Shown: positions 16,502 through 26,440, counted from the stretch's first letter. The stretch: DNA of 64,000 bases from Brevibacillus sp. (GCA_017656235.1 JACDOF010000001.1:558001-622000), one strand, 5' to 3'. Notes: generated from the sequence alone by a model not told the origin. Numbers and translations are program-made.

Positions 16502-19078
16502 ATGCTGTCCAACAAAGTAATCGAACAAAGCTTTGCCGAGATTATGGGCAAGCGCTTCTCTGATTATGCCAATCTGGTTATTTTGTCCAGAGCCATCCCA
16601 GATGCCCGCGACGGATTGAAACCGGTGCAGCGGCGCATCCTGTATTCGATGTATCTGGAAGGCAATACGCACGACAAGCCGTACCGCAAATCAGCCAAGA
16701 CGGTCGGGGCGGTGATGGGAACATTCCATCCGCACGGCGACAGCGCCATCTATGAGACGATGGTCCGTATGGCGCAATGGTGGAAGATGCGCCATGTGCT
16801 GATACAGGGCCACGGCAACTTTGGGAGTCTGGACGCCGATCCGCCGGCGGCAATGCGCTATACCGAATCCCGTCTGTCAGCGCTGGCCAATGAAATGCTT
16901 CGGGATATCGACAAGGAGACGGTTCCGTTTATCCCCAACTACGATAACTCCACCCAACAGCCGGCCGTCCTCCCGTCACGCTTCCCCAACCTGCTGGTAA
17001 ATGGTGCGTCGGGTATTGCTGTCGGCTTTGCGACCGACATCCCGACCCATAACCTGGGCGAGGTGATCGACGCGACGATCGCGCAGATGAAGCGGCCGGA
17101 TATCAGCCTGGACGAACTGATGGAGTACATCAAAGGACCGGACTTTCCAACGGGCGGGATCGTACAGGGCGTCTCCGGCATTCGCAAGGCGTTTGAGACG
17201 GGACGAGGCCAGTTTGTCATTCGCGCCCGTACCGAAATCGAAGAACCAAAGGGCGGCAAGGTCAAGCGAATCGTCATCACCGAACTGCCCTACGAAGTGG
17301 TCAAGTCCAAGCTGGTCACGCAGATTGACGAACTGGTACTGGACCGCAAGATCGAAGGAGCGCTGGCTGTCCGCGACGAGACCGGCCGCAAGGAAGCGGA
17401 AAAGAAGAAAGTGCGCGTGGTAATCGACATCCGCAAAGATGCCGACGCGGAAGCCATTCTCAACTATCTGTACAAGAACACAGACTTGCAAATCTATTAC
17501 AACTACAACATGAATGCGATCTACGAGGGCACGATTCGTCAGATGGGACTGAAGGAGCTGCTTGGTGCCTATATCGCCCATCAAAAGGAAGTGGTCCTCA
17601 ACCGCTCCCGTTACGACCTCCATCGCAAGCAGAACCGCGAACATGTGGTACAGGGGCTGATCCGCGCCAAGTCCATCCTGCGCGAGATTGTCGACACGAT
17701 CATGGCCTCCGAGAACCGGGCGGAAGCGAAGCAGAACATTATCGACAAATACGGTTTTACCGAGGTACAGGCAGATGCGATTCTCAGCATCCAGCTTGCT
17801 TCCCTAACCAGGATCGACATCGTCAGGCTGGAAAAAGAGTTGACCGCTCTGGCAGCCGAGATTCAGGAGCTTACGTCCATTCTGTCCAGCGAGAAAAAAC
17901 TGATCCAGGTCATCCAAAAGGAACTGTTGGAGATCAAGAAAAAATACGCGGAACCGCGGGTGACCGAAATCCAGGGCGAGATTGAGGAGATCAAGCTGGA
18001 CATTGCCATGCAGATCAATGCCGAAGATACCATTGTGACGCTTACCAATGACGGGTATATCAAACGGACCAGCCCCCGTTCCTTCAAGTCGATGGGCGGA
18101 ACGATCGAAACCTGCGGGGTGAAGGAGGGCGACCGTGTTCGCAGGTTTATTGAGACCAACACCTCTCACACGGCGCTGTTCTTTACCCAGGACGGCAAGT
18201 ACTTCGCGCTGTTGGTTCACGATATTCCCGATGCCAAATGGAAGGATATCGGCACGGCTCTGGTCAACGTGATTCCACTGGAGAAACAGCAGCAGATCAT
18301 TGCCTGCCACATCGTGGAAAACTTTGAGCAGCCGCTGTCCATCTGCCATGTCACTCGTTCCGGATTGATCAAAAAGACACCTCTCGCCGAATATGCCACC
18401 AATCGTTCAGGAGCTTTGGTCGCAGCCAAGCTGAAAAGTGAACAGGATGAGTTCATCGACGTGCTGTTGACCGATGAAAGCGGCACCTTCCTGGTGGTAA
18501 CCCGTGATGGCATGGTCATTCGTTTTCCTGAAGCGGACGTATCGGCCACCGGACGGGCGTCCAGCGGCGTAAAGGCGATCAGCCTGAACAAGACGGATGA
18601 AGTGGTCTCCGTACATGTCGTGTCCGCCGATGACCACCGCACGCTGCGGGTGTTAACACAGGAAGGACTGGTGAAGCGAACAGCGCTCACCTCACTGCCC
18701 GTCCAGGGGCGGGCTGGCAAAGGGCTGACCTTGATCCGCAAACGAAAAACTGCGCCGCACGTGATTCTCACCAGTCAGGTGGAAGACGAAGCGGCAGACA
18801 ACTTGTACGTCCAAACCGAGTCAGGCCAGTGGCAGCGGGTTGAATCCGATCACGTGCCCATCAACGAACAGGGCGGCATCGGCCGGCTCGTTTCCGAAGA
18901 ACCGCTGATGAATTGGATGTACGAAGCGGCCATCGGATCTGCCAGGGAAAAGGGGGAAAGCGCAAACCATTCACCAGCCGCCAGCTCTTCCGGGGAAGCG
19001 GCGCCGGTTTCTCCCAACGACGATCCAGACGTCGAGCAGTTCAGCCTGTTCCGTGATGCGTCTGAGGACGAGGAGTGA
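16502..19078 (+). CDS. parC: DNA topoisomerase IV subunit A (ParC), 858 aa
   Basis: DNA cleavage/religation subunit. The winged-helix region has [18 protein letters not shown], followed by the active-site Tyr in [10 protein letters not shown]. The quinolone-determining region reads [13 protein letters not shown], so the Ser equivalent to position 80 is present. The C-terminal beta-pinwheel (about 500-810) carries GyrA-box-like repeats, and a low-complexity Ser/Ala/Pro and acidic tail ends EEE. ATG 16502 lies two bases after the parE stop. Length is at the long end for ParC because of this tail. Confidence 0.95.
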   Translation: MLSNKVIEQSFAEIMGKRFSDYANLVILSRAIPDARDGLKPVQRRILYSMYLEGNTHDKPYRKSAKTVGAVMGTFHPHGDSAIYETMVRMAQWWKMRHVLIQGHGNFGSLDADPPAAMRYTESRLSALANEMLRDIDKETVPFIPNYDNSTQQPAVLPSRFPNLLVNGASGIAVGFATDIPTHNLGEVIDATIAQMKRPDISLDELMEYIKGPDFPTGGIVQGVSGIRKAFETGRGQFVIRARTEIEEPKGGKVKRIVITELPYEVVKSKLVTQIDELVLDRKIEGALAVRDETGRKEAEKKKVRVVIDIRKDADAEAILNYLYKNTDLQIYYNYNMNAIYEGTIRQMGLKELLGAYIAHQKEVVLNRSRYDLHRKQNREHVVQGLIRAKSILREIVDTIMASENRAEAKQNIIDKYGFTEVQADAILSIQLASLTRIDIVRLEKELTALAAEIQELTSILSSEKKLIQVIQKELLEIKKKYAEPRVTEIQGEIEEIKLDIAMQINAEDTIVTLTNDGYIKRTSPRSFKSMGGTIETCGVKEGDRVRRFIETNTSHTALFFTQDGKYFALLVHDIPDAKWKDIGTALVNVIPLEKQQQIIACHIVENFEQPLSICHVTRSGLIKKTPLAEYATNRSGALVAAKLKSEQDEFIDVLLTDESGTFLVVTRDGMVIRFPEADVSATGRASSGVKAISLNKTDEVVSVHVVSADDHRTLRVLTQEGLVKRTALTSLPVQGRAGKGLTLIRKRKTAPHVILTSQVEDEAADNLYVQTESGQWQRVESDHVPINEQGGIGRLVSEEPLMNWMYEAAIGSAREKGESANHSPAASSSGEAAPVSPNDDPDVEQFSLFRDASEDEE

Positions 19079-19084
19079 GCAAAT

Positions 19085-19414
19085 ATGGCGATGTTGTTCG
19101 AACCGTTTTCCTCTGAGCTGAACTGGCAGCAGGTCTCGCTGCTGCTTGATACCGTGCTGTACTTTGAGGAAGCGCCCAAGTTCCTGTCCATTCCGAACCT
19201 GCGCCAAGAGCGGGTGGCCGTGCCGTTAACGGCTGACAGCCTGCGTGCCATGCTTGGCGAGTTGGATGAGGCGGAGCCCCTGGCTGCCAAAAGGTTTGGC
19301 TTTTCCTTTACCTGGACCGACGAAGCAACACAGTCGGGCGAACTGCTGATCTCTCTCCCGAGCGGCAAGAGCATCCGTCAAGAGACCGATGTGACGCTCT
19401 TTTCTCCCGTGTAG
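19085..19414 (+). CDS. hypothetical protein in parEC operon, 109 aa
   Basis: Starts six bases after the parC stop, so probably co-transcribed. Begins MAMLFEPFSSELNWQQV; mixed alpha/beta, slightly acidic, without membrane segment, cysteine motif or recognised family. Later segments FGFSFTWTDEATQSGELLIS and SGKSIRQETDVTLF suggest a beta sheet. The ribosome site is GAGGACGAGGAGTGAGCAAAT, overlapping the parC stop. Function unknown; position beside topoisomerase IV is the only clue. Confidence 0.65.
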   Translation: MAMLFEPFSSELNWQQVSLLLDTVLYFEEAPKFLSIPNLRQERVAVPLTADSLRAMLGELDEAEPLAAKRFGFSFTWTDEATQSGELLISLPSGKSIRQETDVTLFSPV

Positions 19415-19465
19415 CGCTGGGGGGGTTCAGCTCAAACATACGCAATCATGAAAACGTGCAGCAAG

Positions 19466-19513
19466 AAAAGGCGGACTCTTGCCGGTGACCAACAGGCGTG
19501 AGCCGCCTTTTTT
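19466..19513 (+). terminator. intrinsic terminator closing the parEC operon
   Basis: AAAAGGCGG (19466-19474) pairs with CCGCCTTTT, with an inner GCC/GGC hairpin, then a T run. The symmetric A/T tracts could let it work in both directions. Confidence 0.8.
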
Positions 19514-19606
19514 ACATGTGCATCCACGGGTGCCCGGATGCCTTTTCTTTTTCGTCGAAACATGGTAAAACAGGTGAGAAACGAGCCGCGGGAGGAACGA
19601 ATCACG

Positions 19607-22015
19607 ATGCTGAATCAGGAAAAGCCGGACTGGCTTTTGAACATGGAGAAGGTGCGGGAGCTGTCCGCAGAAGTGCTGTCCGAAGGGGAAGCTTATCAGC
19701 TGCTTCGTCGTCTTCAGGAGGCGAGAAGCCAACTTGCTGTCGCTGGAGCAGCAACAGCTTGCAAACCGGAGGAACTGGACCGCGCGGAGGCCGTTGTGTT
19801 GACTCGCCTGGCCGAAGCCCGAATGGCAAGGCCGGGAGGCTGCTCCCTGGCTGCGGAATGGCTGGAAAAAGCGCGCCGTCTTGATCCGGCTTACGCGCGC
19901 GCCGCCCATCTGCAGAGCAGGCTGTACCTGAAAGAACTGGCCGCGAGCAGGCTGTTTGGGGAACTGCCCGTGATCCGGGAAACAGACAATCCCTCTTCCC
20001 GCAAAAAACAGGCGGCAGCCCTGGTAGGAGCCGTCGGCGAGCAGCTGCGGCAGGTGGAAGCATGGCGGGATAGGCTGGTACAGGGCCGTTCCGCCGCCGA
20101 GGCGGCCCAAGATACGGAGCGAACTGACTGCTATGGCCAGTTGTTGCTGACCCTGGATGAAGTGAAAGCGGCCATGCACCAAGTGGCGGAGTCCGCCGGA
20201 GCGTACGCCGATTCCATTGAGGGAATGTTTTATTCGTCCGATTTGCTGAAGCAGGTTCAACAGGATGTCCGACAATTGGCAGCGAAGCTGGAGGATTGGG
20301 AAAACCTGTTGGCTGCCGCGAACGGTTCGACCGACCAACAGACGGCTGACGAGTTGTCAGCACTGGATATGGTTGACCAACTGGTGGGAATGGAAGAGAT
20401 CAAAACACGGGTCCGGCAATTGGCACAGTTTCTCCGCTATCGTCAACAGCGCAGTGAAAAAGGATGGGTACTGCACGACTCCCCCGAATTGCACCTGGTC
20501 TTGATGGGAAATCCGGGTACGGGGAAGACGACATTGGCCCGACTGATGGCCCGCTTGTACCACGAGTTGAGGCTGCTTGAGCGGGATGAGGTGATTGAAG
20601 TGGATCGCTCCCAATTGATCGGGGCTTACGTCGGACAGACGGAGCAGCGTACGATGGAAGCGATCAAACGAGCGGTGGGAGGCGTGCTGTTTATTGACGA
20701 GGCTTACAGTCTGAAGCGTGCGGACAGCCATGCAAACGATTACGGCCAGGCGGCCATAGACACGCTGGTCGCGGCAATGACCAGTGGTGAATTGGCCGGA
20801 AAGTTTGTGGTGATTCTGGCGGGCTATCCGGAAGAGATGCGCCACTTCCTCGATGCTAATCCTGGATTACGCAGCCGTTTTCCGGAAACTGGCCATCTTG
20901 TCCTGCCTGACTACAGCGATGAGCAGTTATTGGCGATCGCCGAGCAGGTGGCGGAACGAAATGATTTTGTGATCACCCCGGAAGCAAGGCAGGCAATCTT
21001 GCGGCGCATTGAGCGGGCGCGGGTAGATGACACGTTTGGCAATGCCCGTACTGTAAAGAACATCGTGCTGGATGCGATCTTTTCCAAAGCGAGGCGAATG
21101 GATGAGGGCAGGGAGCTGCACCTTGACGACTATACGATCCTGTATCCCGAGGATGTGGCAGCGTATCGGGAGGAGCGATCCACTGAAAACGGCGCCCCTG
21201 TAAACATGTCTGCCGAGGAGCAGCTTGACCAACTGGTTGGTTTGACGGAGCTGAAAGCGGAACTGCGGAAACTTTCCGCTTATTTAACCATCCAGCGGGA
21301 GCGTCAGGAGCGAGGGTTACCTGCCCTGCCGGTCGAAGTGCATGCAGTGTTTTCCGGAAATCCGGGAACGGGCAAAACGACAGTCGCCCGCCTTTACGCC
21401 CAGATGCTGCGTGAGTCGGGCTACCTCAAACGAGGTCACCTGGTAACCGTCAGCCGTGCCGATCTGGTTGCCGGATACGTAGGCCAGACCGCGCTCAGGA
21501 CGAAGCGGAAAATCCGCGAAGCATTGGGTGGTGTGCTGTTCATTGATGAAGCGTACAGCCTGCTCGGGGCAAGCGAACAGGATTTCGGCAGCGAAGCGAT
21601 CAACACCTTGGTTGATGAGATGAGCAGACATGCTGACAACCTGGTGGTTGTGCTGGCAGGCTATCCGGAACAGATGGAACTTCTCATGGCCAGTAATCCG
21701 GGCCTCGCCTCCCGTTTCAAGAAGCACTTCCGCTTTCCCGACTACACCCCGGACGAACTGCTGCAGATCCTGTGCAAGGCAGCAGCCGCGCGAGGCTACA
21801 AATTGTCGGAGGAAGCAGACAGCAAGCTGCTGACCCATTTACAGTCCCGCAAAACGGGGCAGCTCGAAGGAAACGCGCGGCTGGTGCACAACTTGCTGCA
21901 GGAGGCCATTCAGTACCAGGCCGTACGCCTTTCCGAACTGCCGCCAGCGGAACGCTCCACCGAGCGTCTCATGGAACTGCGTTGGGAAGATCTTGCCCCG
22001 CTGTTCTCAGTGTAG
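19607..22015 (+). CDS. tandem AAA+ ATPase, CbbX/SpoVK family, 802 aa
   Basis: Two complete CbbX-type AAA+ modules after a ~250-residue helical N-terminal region that looks TPR-like (AAEWLEKARRLDPAYARAA). Module 1: Walker A GNPGTGKTT near residue 301, Walker B VLFIDEAYSL, GLRSRF arginine finger. Module 2: Walker A GNPGTGKTT near 584, VLFIDEAYSL, GLASRF. Both look catalytically intact, so a hexameric remodeller is expected. SpoVK in Bacillus has a single module and acts in spore maturation; the substrate here is unknown. ATG 19607 follows GGGAGGAA by nine bases; an upstream in-frame ATG at 19538 has no ribosome site. Confidence 0.88.
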   Translation: MLNQEKPDWLLNMEKVRELSAEVLSEGEAYQLLRRLQEARSQLAVAGAATACKPEELDRAEAVVLTRLAEARMARPGGCSLAAEWLEKARRLDPAYARAAHLQSRLYLKELAASRLFGELPVIRETDNPSSRKKQAAALVGAVGEQLRQVEAWRDRLVQGRSAAEAAQDTERTDCYGQLLLTLDEVKAAMHQVAESAGAYADSIEGMFYSSDLLKQVQQDVRQLAAKLEDWENLLAAANGSTDQQTADELSALDMVDQLVGMEEIKTRVRQLAQFLRYRQQRSEKGWVLHDSPELHLVLMGNPGTGKTTLARLMARLYHELRLLERDEVIEVDRSQLIGAYVGQTEQRTMEAIKRAVGGVLFIDEAYSLKRADSHANDYGQAAIDTLVAAMTSGELAGKFVVILAGYPEEMRHFLDANPGLRSRFPETGHLVLPDYSDEQLLAIAEQVAERNDFVITPEARQAILRRIERARVDDTFGNARTVKNIVLDAIFSKARRMDEGRELHLDDYTILYPEDVAAYREERSTENGAPVNMSAEEQLDQLVGLTELKAELRKLSAYLTIQRERQERGLPALPVEVHAVFSGNPGTGKTTVARLYAQMLRESGYLKRGHLVTVSRADLVAGYVGQTALRTKRKIREALGGVLFIDEAYSLLGASEQDFGSEAINTLVDEMSRHADNLVVVLAGYPEQMELLMASNPGLASRFKKHFRFPDYTPDELLQILCKAAAARGYKLSEEADSKLLTHLQSRKTGQLEGNARLVHNLLQEAIQYQAVRLSELPPAERSTERLMELRWEDLAPLFSV

Positions 22016-22107
22016 GCGAGAGGCCCTGGTTATCTTATCTTCTTTTTACGCTTCCTGCCCTTGGCACTTCCGAATCGTGTCCACATGGATACTGCCGTAC
22101 AATAATA

Positions 22108-22131
22108 GCCCCAAGCAGACGCGCTTGGGGC
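22108..22131. terminator. terminator-like hairpin between convergent genes
   Basis: GCCCCAAGC and GCTTGGGGC pair perfectly around AGACGC. It is followed by CGTTTTG on the plus strand and TATTATT on the minus strand. Probably serves both the AAA+ gene and the convergent small gene. Confidence 0.6.
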
Positions 22132-22163
22132 GTGCGGCCGTTTTGCATCAAAAAGGTGGCAGC

Positions 22164-22565
22164 CTAATGGTTGTCGGTGGCAAGAAAGTGCTCGTGGCGG
22201 AAAAACATCGTCGGTTCATGGATGCCGGATGAAGTCCGGCCCACGATGCTGGCTTCCACCTCGTCTGCAAATATGCTGATATCACCCTCGATGGTTACGC
22301 GCAAGATATCGCCTGCATTGTATCCGCTAAAATTGAGCAGATCACATGTTCCCGGCGGAAGGGAGATCGTCTGCGGCGAGTTGGGAAGGGGCTTGTTGCA
22401 GACAGGTACGCCGATTGAACTGGGACAAGAGTGGACGGAGACAGTAACCGACTTCCACTCATTGGTTGGATTGGACAAGATGACCAGCAGCGTTTTGGGA
22501 GGTTCGTTTGTTCCAGGCGTCATCACTGGCACAACAAAGGGACCTGTGGTGAGCATTTTCGACAT
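22164..22565 (-). CDS. hypothetical beta-rich protein, 133 aa
   Basis: Starts MSKMLTTGPFVVPVMTPG. The sequence is Pro/Thr/Val rich with strand-like segments (TLLVILSNPTNEWKSVTVSV, ILRVTIEGDISIFADEVEA), fitting a small beta-sandwich. It ends FFRHEHFLATDNH. No signal peptide. Two Cys residues (HSCPSS, PVCNK) plus one more could form disulfides in a surface or spore-coat setting, but that is speculation. ATG 22565 follows AAAGGAGGTAGGAAA, an excellent ribosome site; an earlier ATG would engulf it. No family recognised. Confidence 0.65.
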   Translation of the reverse strand: MSKMLTTGPFVVPVMTPGTNEPPKTLLVILSNPTNEWKSVTVSVHSCPSSIGVPVCNKPLPNSPQTISLPPGTCDLLNFSGYNAGDILRVTIEGDISIFADEVEASIVGRTSSGIHEPTMFFRHEHFLATDNH

Positions 22566-22655
22566 TTTCCTACCTCCTTTCCCAAATGCGGTCATTATCA
22601 ACCTATGACGGCAATCTCAAAGAGAAACGGCGGCTATCAGCAGGAAACAGAAAGA

Positions 22656-22677
22656 ACGCTCGCAGTCAGGAACTGAG
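22656..22677 (+). repeat. direct repeat copy 1 (similar to terminator at 23825)
   Basis: ACGCTCGCAGTCAGGAACTG is repeated, with one change, as ACGCTCGCAGCCAGGAACTG at 23824-23843. The first copy lacks the T run. The pair brackets the palindromic repeat and the broken gene. Confidence 0.5.
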
Positions 22678-22691
22678 AGATCAGATCGCAG

Positions 22692-23092
22692 ACAAAGCGT
22701 CGTGAGTTCGAGTGGGTAGTTTTTCGCGCTCACGTAAGGTGGCCAACCAGCAAAGAAGCATCTCAGATCGCTCCACGACGATCCGCAGGGGCAGCGGCAA
22801 AACGATGTCTATCAGCGATGTGACGCTGTTGCCGCTGCGATTTCCCTGCGGATACGCTGTTTCGCTAGCAGGTTGGCCAAATCCGTTCGCTTGCGAAAAA
22901 CCGCCCACACTCGTCCCATGCGAGAGCGTTGAAACTCGTTCAGCACCGTTTGCTGCCTGTTCACCTCAAGATGCGCTCGACATCCTTCAGATAGAATCCA
23001 AAGCGAGTTCTGACAGGAGAGAGGCCATTTTTCCGCACGAATGACTTTGCCAACCTTCCAAGCGGAGCAAGACCGAAGCGGGGGCATACGAT
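22692..23092. repeat. dispersed palindromic repeat, copy 1 (non-coding)
   Basis: Fills most of the ~630-base gap between 22565 and 23194. Bases 22709-22913 form a long imperfect palindrome: GAGTGGG..GTTTTTCGC, TGGCCAACC and ATCCGCAGGG..GCAGCGGCAA on the left are mirrored by TTGCCGCTGC..CCCTGCGGAT, GGTTGGCCA and GCGAAAAACCGCCC on the right. Bases 22979-23081 match, in reverse orientation, the element at 40869-40972: by eye about ten mismatches and one indel in ~104 positions. Frames crossing it are broken and lack ribosome sites. Confidence 0.75.
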
Positions 23093-23193
23093 GTGAATAT
23101 GGGAGCTGGTGGTTCGAATGCTCAATGATATTGAAGATGAAATCGTAGACAAGGGCTGCTCTTCTCAAGTACGGGTATATGGGATGTGATCTG

Positions 23194-23768
23194 ATGAAAC
23201 GATTCAGAGCGACAAAATCAATATGGTTGTTAGCAGTACCTGCTCTACTGGTGACAGCCGCTATTTAACTTTCTGATGCAGGAGCCGCTCCTTCACCATA
23301 TGCCGGTTTACCAGAGGAAAAGAAAAAGCTGGAGGAAAGAGCGGAAATGCTTAAGCAAGCGGCCAAAGCAAAAAAATAGATAAGGTTGAAATCGGTCCAA
23401 AAATCAAACAGAAAGACAAGCCGGTTAAGACTGAGATATTGGACGTCGTAGACGATCCTCTCAGTAAAAAGGTAATCACGTTTACGAACGGATGGGTAAG
23501 TGAAACCAATGGCACGATGAACGGAAAAACGGTAGGGGTTGGGGTCGGTTCTCTAACCGACGATCCGGAACAGGGAGTCGTACTGGTGAGAGAGTTTGAT
23601 GAAAAGAGGGCTCTGATCTCCACAGTACAGGTGTTGACTCCTGAGAAAGTGGGACCGGTAAAAATTGTCGATTACGGGGGAATGAAGCTGACCCTCGCGG
23701 CTGAAGGGGGACAGCAGTTTATTTTCAACGTAGCCGCCAAAAAGTTTGTGGAACGGGAACAGGAATAG
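23194..23768 (+). pseudogene. broken gene for a small secreted protein
   Basis: Starts MKRFRATKSIWLLAVPALL, a clear signal peptide. It hits an in-frame TAA at 23266, resumes as LSDAGAAPSPYAGLPEEKKK, then hits TAG at 23377 inside a run of seven A's. Adding one A there restores the frame IDKVEIGPKIKQKDKPV..., which continues to a normal stop at 23766. Reading it this way gives one exported protein of about 190 residues with a C-terminal beta-rich domain (NGWVSETNGTMNGKTVG). Two independent lesions make it a likely pseudogene, although the A-run lesion could be a sequencing error. The parent family is not recognised. A weak ribosome site precedes it. Confidence 0.7.
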
Positions 23769-23825
23769 CCGAACAAAGGGGCGATTTCACCACGGATGAG
23801 ATCGCCCCGGTTGAAAACAGAACAC

Positions 23826-23854
23826 GCTCGCAGCCAGGAACTGCGAGCTTTTTC
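23826..23854 (+). terminator. intrinsic terminator after the pseudogene
   Basis: GCTCGCAG and CTGCGAGC pair around CCAGGAA and are followed by TTTTTC. A second hairpin, GGGGCGAT/ATCGCCCC, lies just upstream (23778-23807). Confidence 0.75.
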
Positions 23855-23897
23855 GTGTTGTTATGACCTGTCCACATCTGTCACAACCCCATTTCGA

Positions 23898-25658
23898 TCA
23901 GTTGGGGAAATATTCCTTCCAGCGTCTGGTGACCAGATCAGCGATGTCTTCGCGGGGTTCCACCTCGTCCGGGTAAAACGGCTTCATCCGCGCGTCGATC
24001 ACCAGCGGCCCTTCGTAACGGATCTTGTTGCGAACCAGATGTCCTTTGGCGTACAGGTCGTGGGCCGGGTCAAAGCGAGTGAATACGGTCCACAAAAAGC
24101 TGCTTTGCGCCTGAGCGACGGAGGCGTCGTCAACGAGACATACCAGCGGCCATTCGGCAAGATGCTCATTGGCAAATGCCAGCAGCCGTTCGGCAAAAGC
24201 AGGCTCATCCGTAAAGCTGGGGCCGGAGACAACGAGACATCCGGGGCAAAACACTTCAATCCGGGTGACCTGCGGGATGTCGCCGCTTAGATAGCCGGAG
24301 GGCAGCTCTCGAACCGGCTCACCGATACCGAGCAGAATGCCTTTGCTGCCGTGATTGAACTTGCGCCCGGTGTAGTCCAGCGTATCATTCGACGTGTCAT
24401 TGATGATCAGAAGATCCCGTTCCGGCTGGAAGCGGGCCAGGACGATCTGCAGAAACGTCTTGAAATCGGCGAGATTGCACGAAACATCTGTCACCATCAA
24501 AAATTTGGTCAACGTTAGCTGACCTTCGCCCATGATCCGGAATGCATGGGCCATCGCTTCTTTATAGTAGCTTTCCCGCACGACAGCACCGGCCAGAGCG
24601 TGAAAGCCGGTTTCCCCGTAGGTCCAAAGCGCCTTCACGCCTGGCATTACCACCGGAAAGAGCGGGGAGAGCAGCCGCTGCAGATACTCGCCGATGAAAT
24701 AGTCCTCCTGGCGTGGTTTACCGACGACGGTGGCAGGATAGATCGCATCTTTGCGGTGCCACATGTGCTTGACTTCAAACACGGGAAAGTCGTGCGTCAA
24801 CGAGTAGTATCCGAAATGATCCCCGAACGGGCCTTCCGGATGGCGGACATGCGGCGGCACGATTCCGCCAAAGACAAATTCCGCTTCCGCGACCAGCGGA
24901 TGAGGATGATTCGGCACCTCCACCAAAGACAGCTTTTCCCCCATAAGCAGGGAAGCGAAGACCAGCTCCGGCACCATTTCCGGAAGCGGAGCGATTGCGG
25001 AGATGATCAGTGCAGGCGGTCCGCCAATGGTCAGGGTCACGGGAAGCGCCTGGTTGCGACGTTCCGCCTCGTAGTGATGGAATCCGCCGCCTTTGTGAAT
25101 CTGCCAGTGCATGCCGGTTGTTTGTTTGTCATAGATTTGTATCCGGTACATGCCCAGGTTGTGCTCCTTGGTTTCGGGATGTTCGGTGTAGACGAGCGGC
25201 AGGGTAACGAATGGGCCCCCGTCGAGGTGCCAGCTCGTCAGTGCTGGCAATTTCTCCAGATCCACTTCCGGCGTGGAGACGGCTAGCACGGGAGCGCGAT
25301 TGGCAGACACCCGCCGCGTCCCGGTTTTCAGCAGTCCAAGCAGCGGTTCCCGCAGCTGCCACAGCGCAGCAGGGCGCGGGGGAAGCAGTTTGTCCAGGCT
25401 GCCCACCAGTTGACGGATGATTGTTTCCGGTTTGGGCCCAAAGGCCATGTCCACCCGTCGGGGGGTACCGAACAGATTGGTTACAACGGGGAATGATTTC
25501 CCCTTCACATTTGTAAACAAAAGCGCCGGCCCTTCCTCAGCGATCACCCGGCGGTGAATCTCAGCCAGTTCCAAATAGGGATCGACGGGAGCGTGTATTT
25601 CGACAAGTTGGCCTTCGCGCCGCAGCTGATCGAGAAAGGAACGCAGATTGTTATGCAT
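23898..25658 (-). CDS. UbiD-family decarboxylase, probably menaquinone (futalosine) pathway, 586 aa
   Basis: Prenylated-FMN-dependent (de)carboxylase. Family features: GMYRIQIYDKQTTGMHWQIH with GGGFHHYEA (metal/prFMN binding), PLPEMVPELVFASLLMG, and the catalytic acidic patch around EFVFGGIVPPHVRHPEGPFGDH. At 586 aa it fits the longer branch often annotated as menaquinone biosynthesis decarboxylase rather than the ~490-aa UbiD. Start at ATG 25658 (MHNNLRSF), eight bases after GAGGTGA; the ATG six bases earlier is too close. No UbiX partner lies in the window. Monocistronic. Confidence 0.85.
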   Translation of the reverse strand: MHNNLRSFLDQLRREGQLVEIHAPVDPYLELAEIHRRVIAEEGPALLFTNVKGKSFPVVTNLFGTPRRVDMAFGPKPETIIRQLVGSLDKLLPPRPAALWQLREPLLGLLKTGTRRVSANRAPVLAVSTPEVDLEKLPALTSWHLDGGPFVTLPLVYTEHPETKEHNLGMYRIQIYDKQTTGMHWQIHKGGGFHHYEAERRNQALPVTLTIGGPPALIISAIAPLPEMVPELVFASLLMGEKLSLVEVPNHPHPLVAEAEFVFGGIVPPHVRHPEGPFGDHFGYYSLTHDFPVFEVKHMWHRKDAIYPATVVGKPRQEDYFIGEYLQRLLSPLFPVVMPGVKALWTYGETGFHALAGAVVRESYYKEAMAHAFRIMGEGQLTLTKFLMVTDVSCNLADFKTFLQIVLARFQPERDLLIINDTSNDTLDYTGRKFNHGSKGILLGIGEPVRELPSGYLSGDIPQVTRIEVFCPGCLVVSGPSFTDEPAFAERLLAFANEHLAEWPLVCLVDDASVAQAQSSFLWTVFTRFDPAHDLYAKGHLVRNKIRYEGPLVIDARMKPFYPDEVEPREDIADLVTRRWKEYFPN

Positions 25659-25813
25659 CAACATGTCACCTCATCGACTTGTCTATCCTTTCCTTACTCT
25701 ACACGAACCCGTCTGCATGTTCCAGTCTAACTCTGGTTTCTGATAAAAGCTTTGCCTTATCGCGCATTCCAGAACCGTCGATTCCCCGCCGGTCATGTTC
25801 CAACTGACAACCG

Positions 25814-26440
25814 CTAGCTCGAGAGGCTGTCGTTTTCGTCTTTTCGGTGGTCCGCACTTTTCAGCATCGCCCGCAGTCGCTGGTCGACTTCCGGCCATTC
25901 CCGGTCGATCACGCTGAAGTAGACGGTGTCACGGACGTATCCGTCACGCGTGATCATGTGATTGCGCAGCACTCCTTCCCGGACTGCGCCGATGCGGGCG
26001 ATCGCCCGCTGGGAATTGAGATTGCGGGCATCGGTCTTCAGGCTCACCCGGATACAGCCCAACTCTTCAAAACAGTGGCGCAGCAGCAGCCACTTGCACT
26101 CGGTGTTGACCGGTGTCTTCCAGTACGCCGGGGTGATCCAGGTCCATCCGATCTCCAATCCCCTGTCTTTATGGGCGATATTGCCGAAACGGGTACTGCC
26201 GATGGCCTTGCCGGTCCCCAAATGAATAATCGCAAACGGCAGTGCAGCCCCAGATCTGGCTGCTTCCAGCGCTTGGGCCATGTACAGGGTCAGGTCGTTT
26301 CTGTTTTCAATTTTTGTCGACATGTACGTCCAGATCCGTTCGTCCAGGGCGGCTGCCAGCAGATCGTCGGCGTGCCGCTCTGCCAGAGGCTCCAGCCGGA
26401 CGTGCGTTCCCGTTAAGGTGACGGGCTTAATATTCAGCAT
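25814..26440 (-). CDS. GNAT family N-acetyltransferase (RimJ/RimL type), 208 aa
   Basis: Transfers an acetyl group from acetyl-CoA to an amine. Visible motifs: LTGTHVRLEPLAERHADDL at the start, GSTRFGNIAHKDRGLEIGWTWI (strand 4), and the CoA loop region around ECKWLLLRHCFEELGCIRVSLKTDARN, followed by NSQRAIARIGAVREGVLRNH, typical of RimJ/RimL and ribosomal-protein-like acetyltransferases. Start at ATG 26440 because AGGAG lies eight bases upstream; longer in-frame starts would include that site. Substrate unknown. Stands alone between the UbiD and DUF3054 genes. Confidence 0.88.
   Translation of the reverse strand: MLNIKPVTLTGTHVRLEPLAERHADDLLAAALDERIWTYMSTKIENRNDLTLYMAQALEAARSGAALPFAIIHLGTGKAIGSTRFGNIAHKDRGLEIGWTWITPAYWKTPVNTECKWLLLRHCFEELGCIRVSLKTDARNLNSQRAIARIGAVREGVLRNHMITRDGYVRDTVYFSVIDREWPEVDQRLRAMLKSADHRKDENDSLSS

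Noticed and set aside
22171-22608. Plus-strand frame of 145 codons opposite the small beta-rich gene
   Set aside because: The minus-strand frame has an excellent ribosome site (AAAGGAGG) and protein-like composition; the plus-strand one has neither.
22712-23168. Frames of 75-118 codons in the palindromic repeat (both strands)
   Set aside because: No ribosome sites, and the composition mirrors the hairpin arms. Similar frames at 40.8 kb arise from the same repeat, so similarity there does not show coding.
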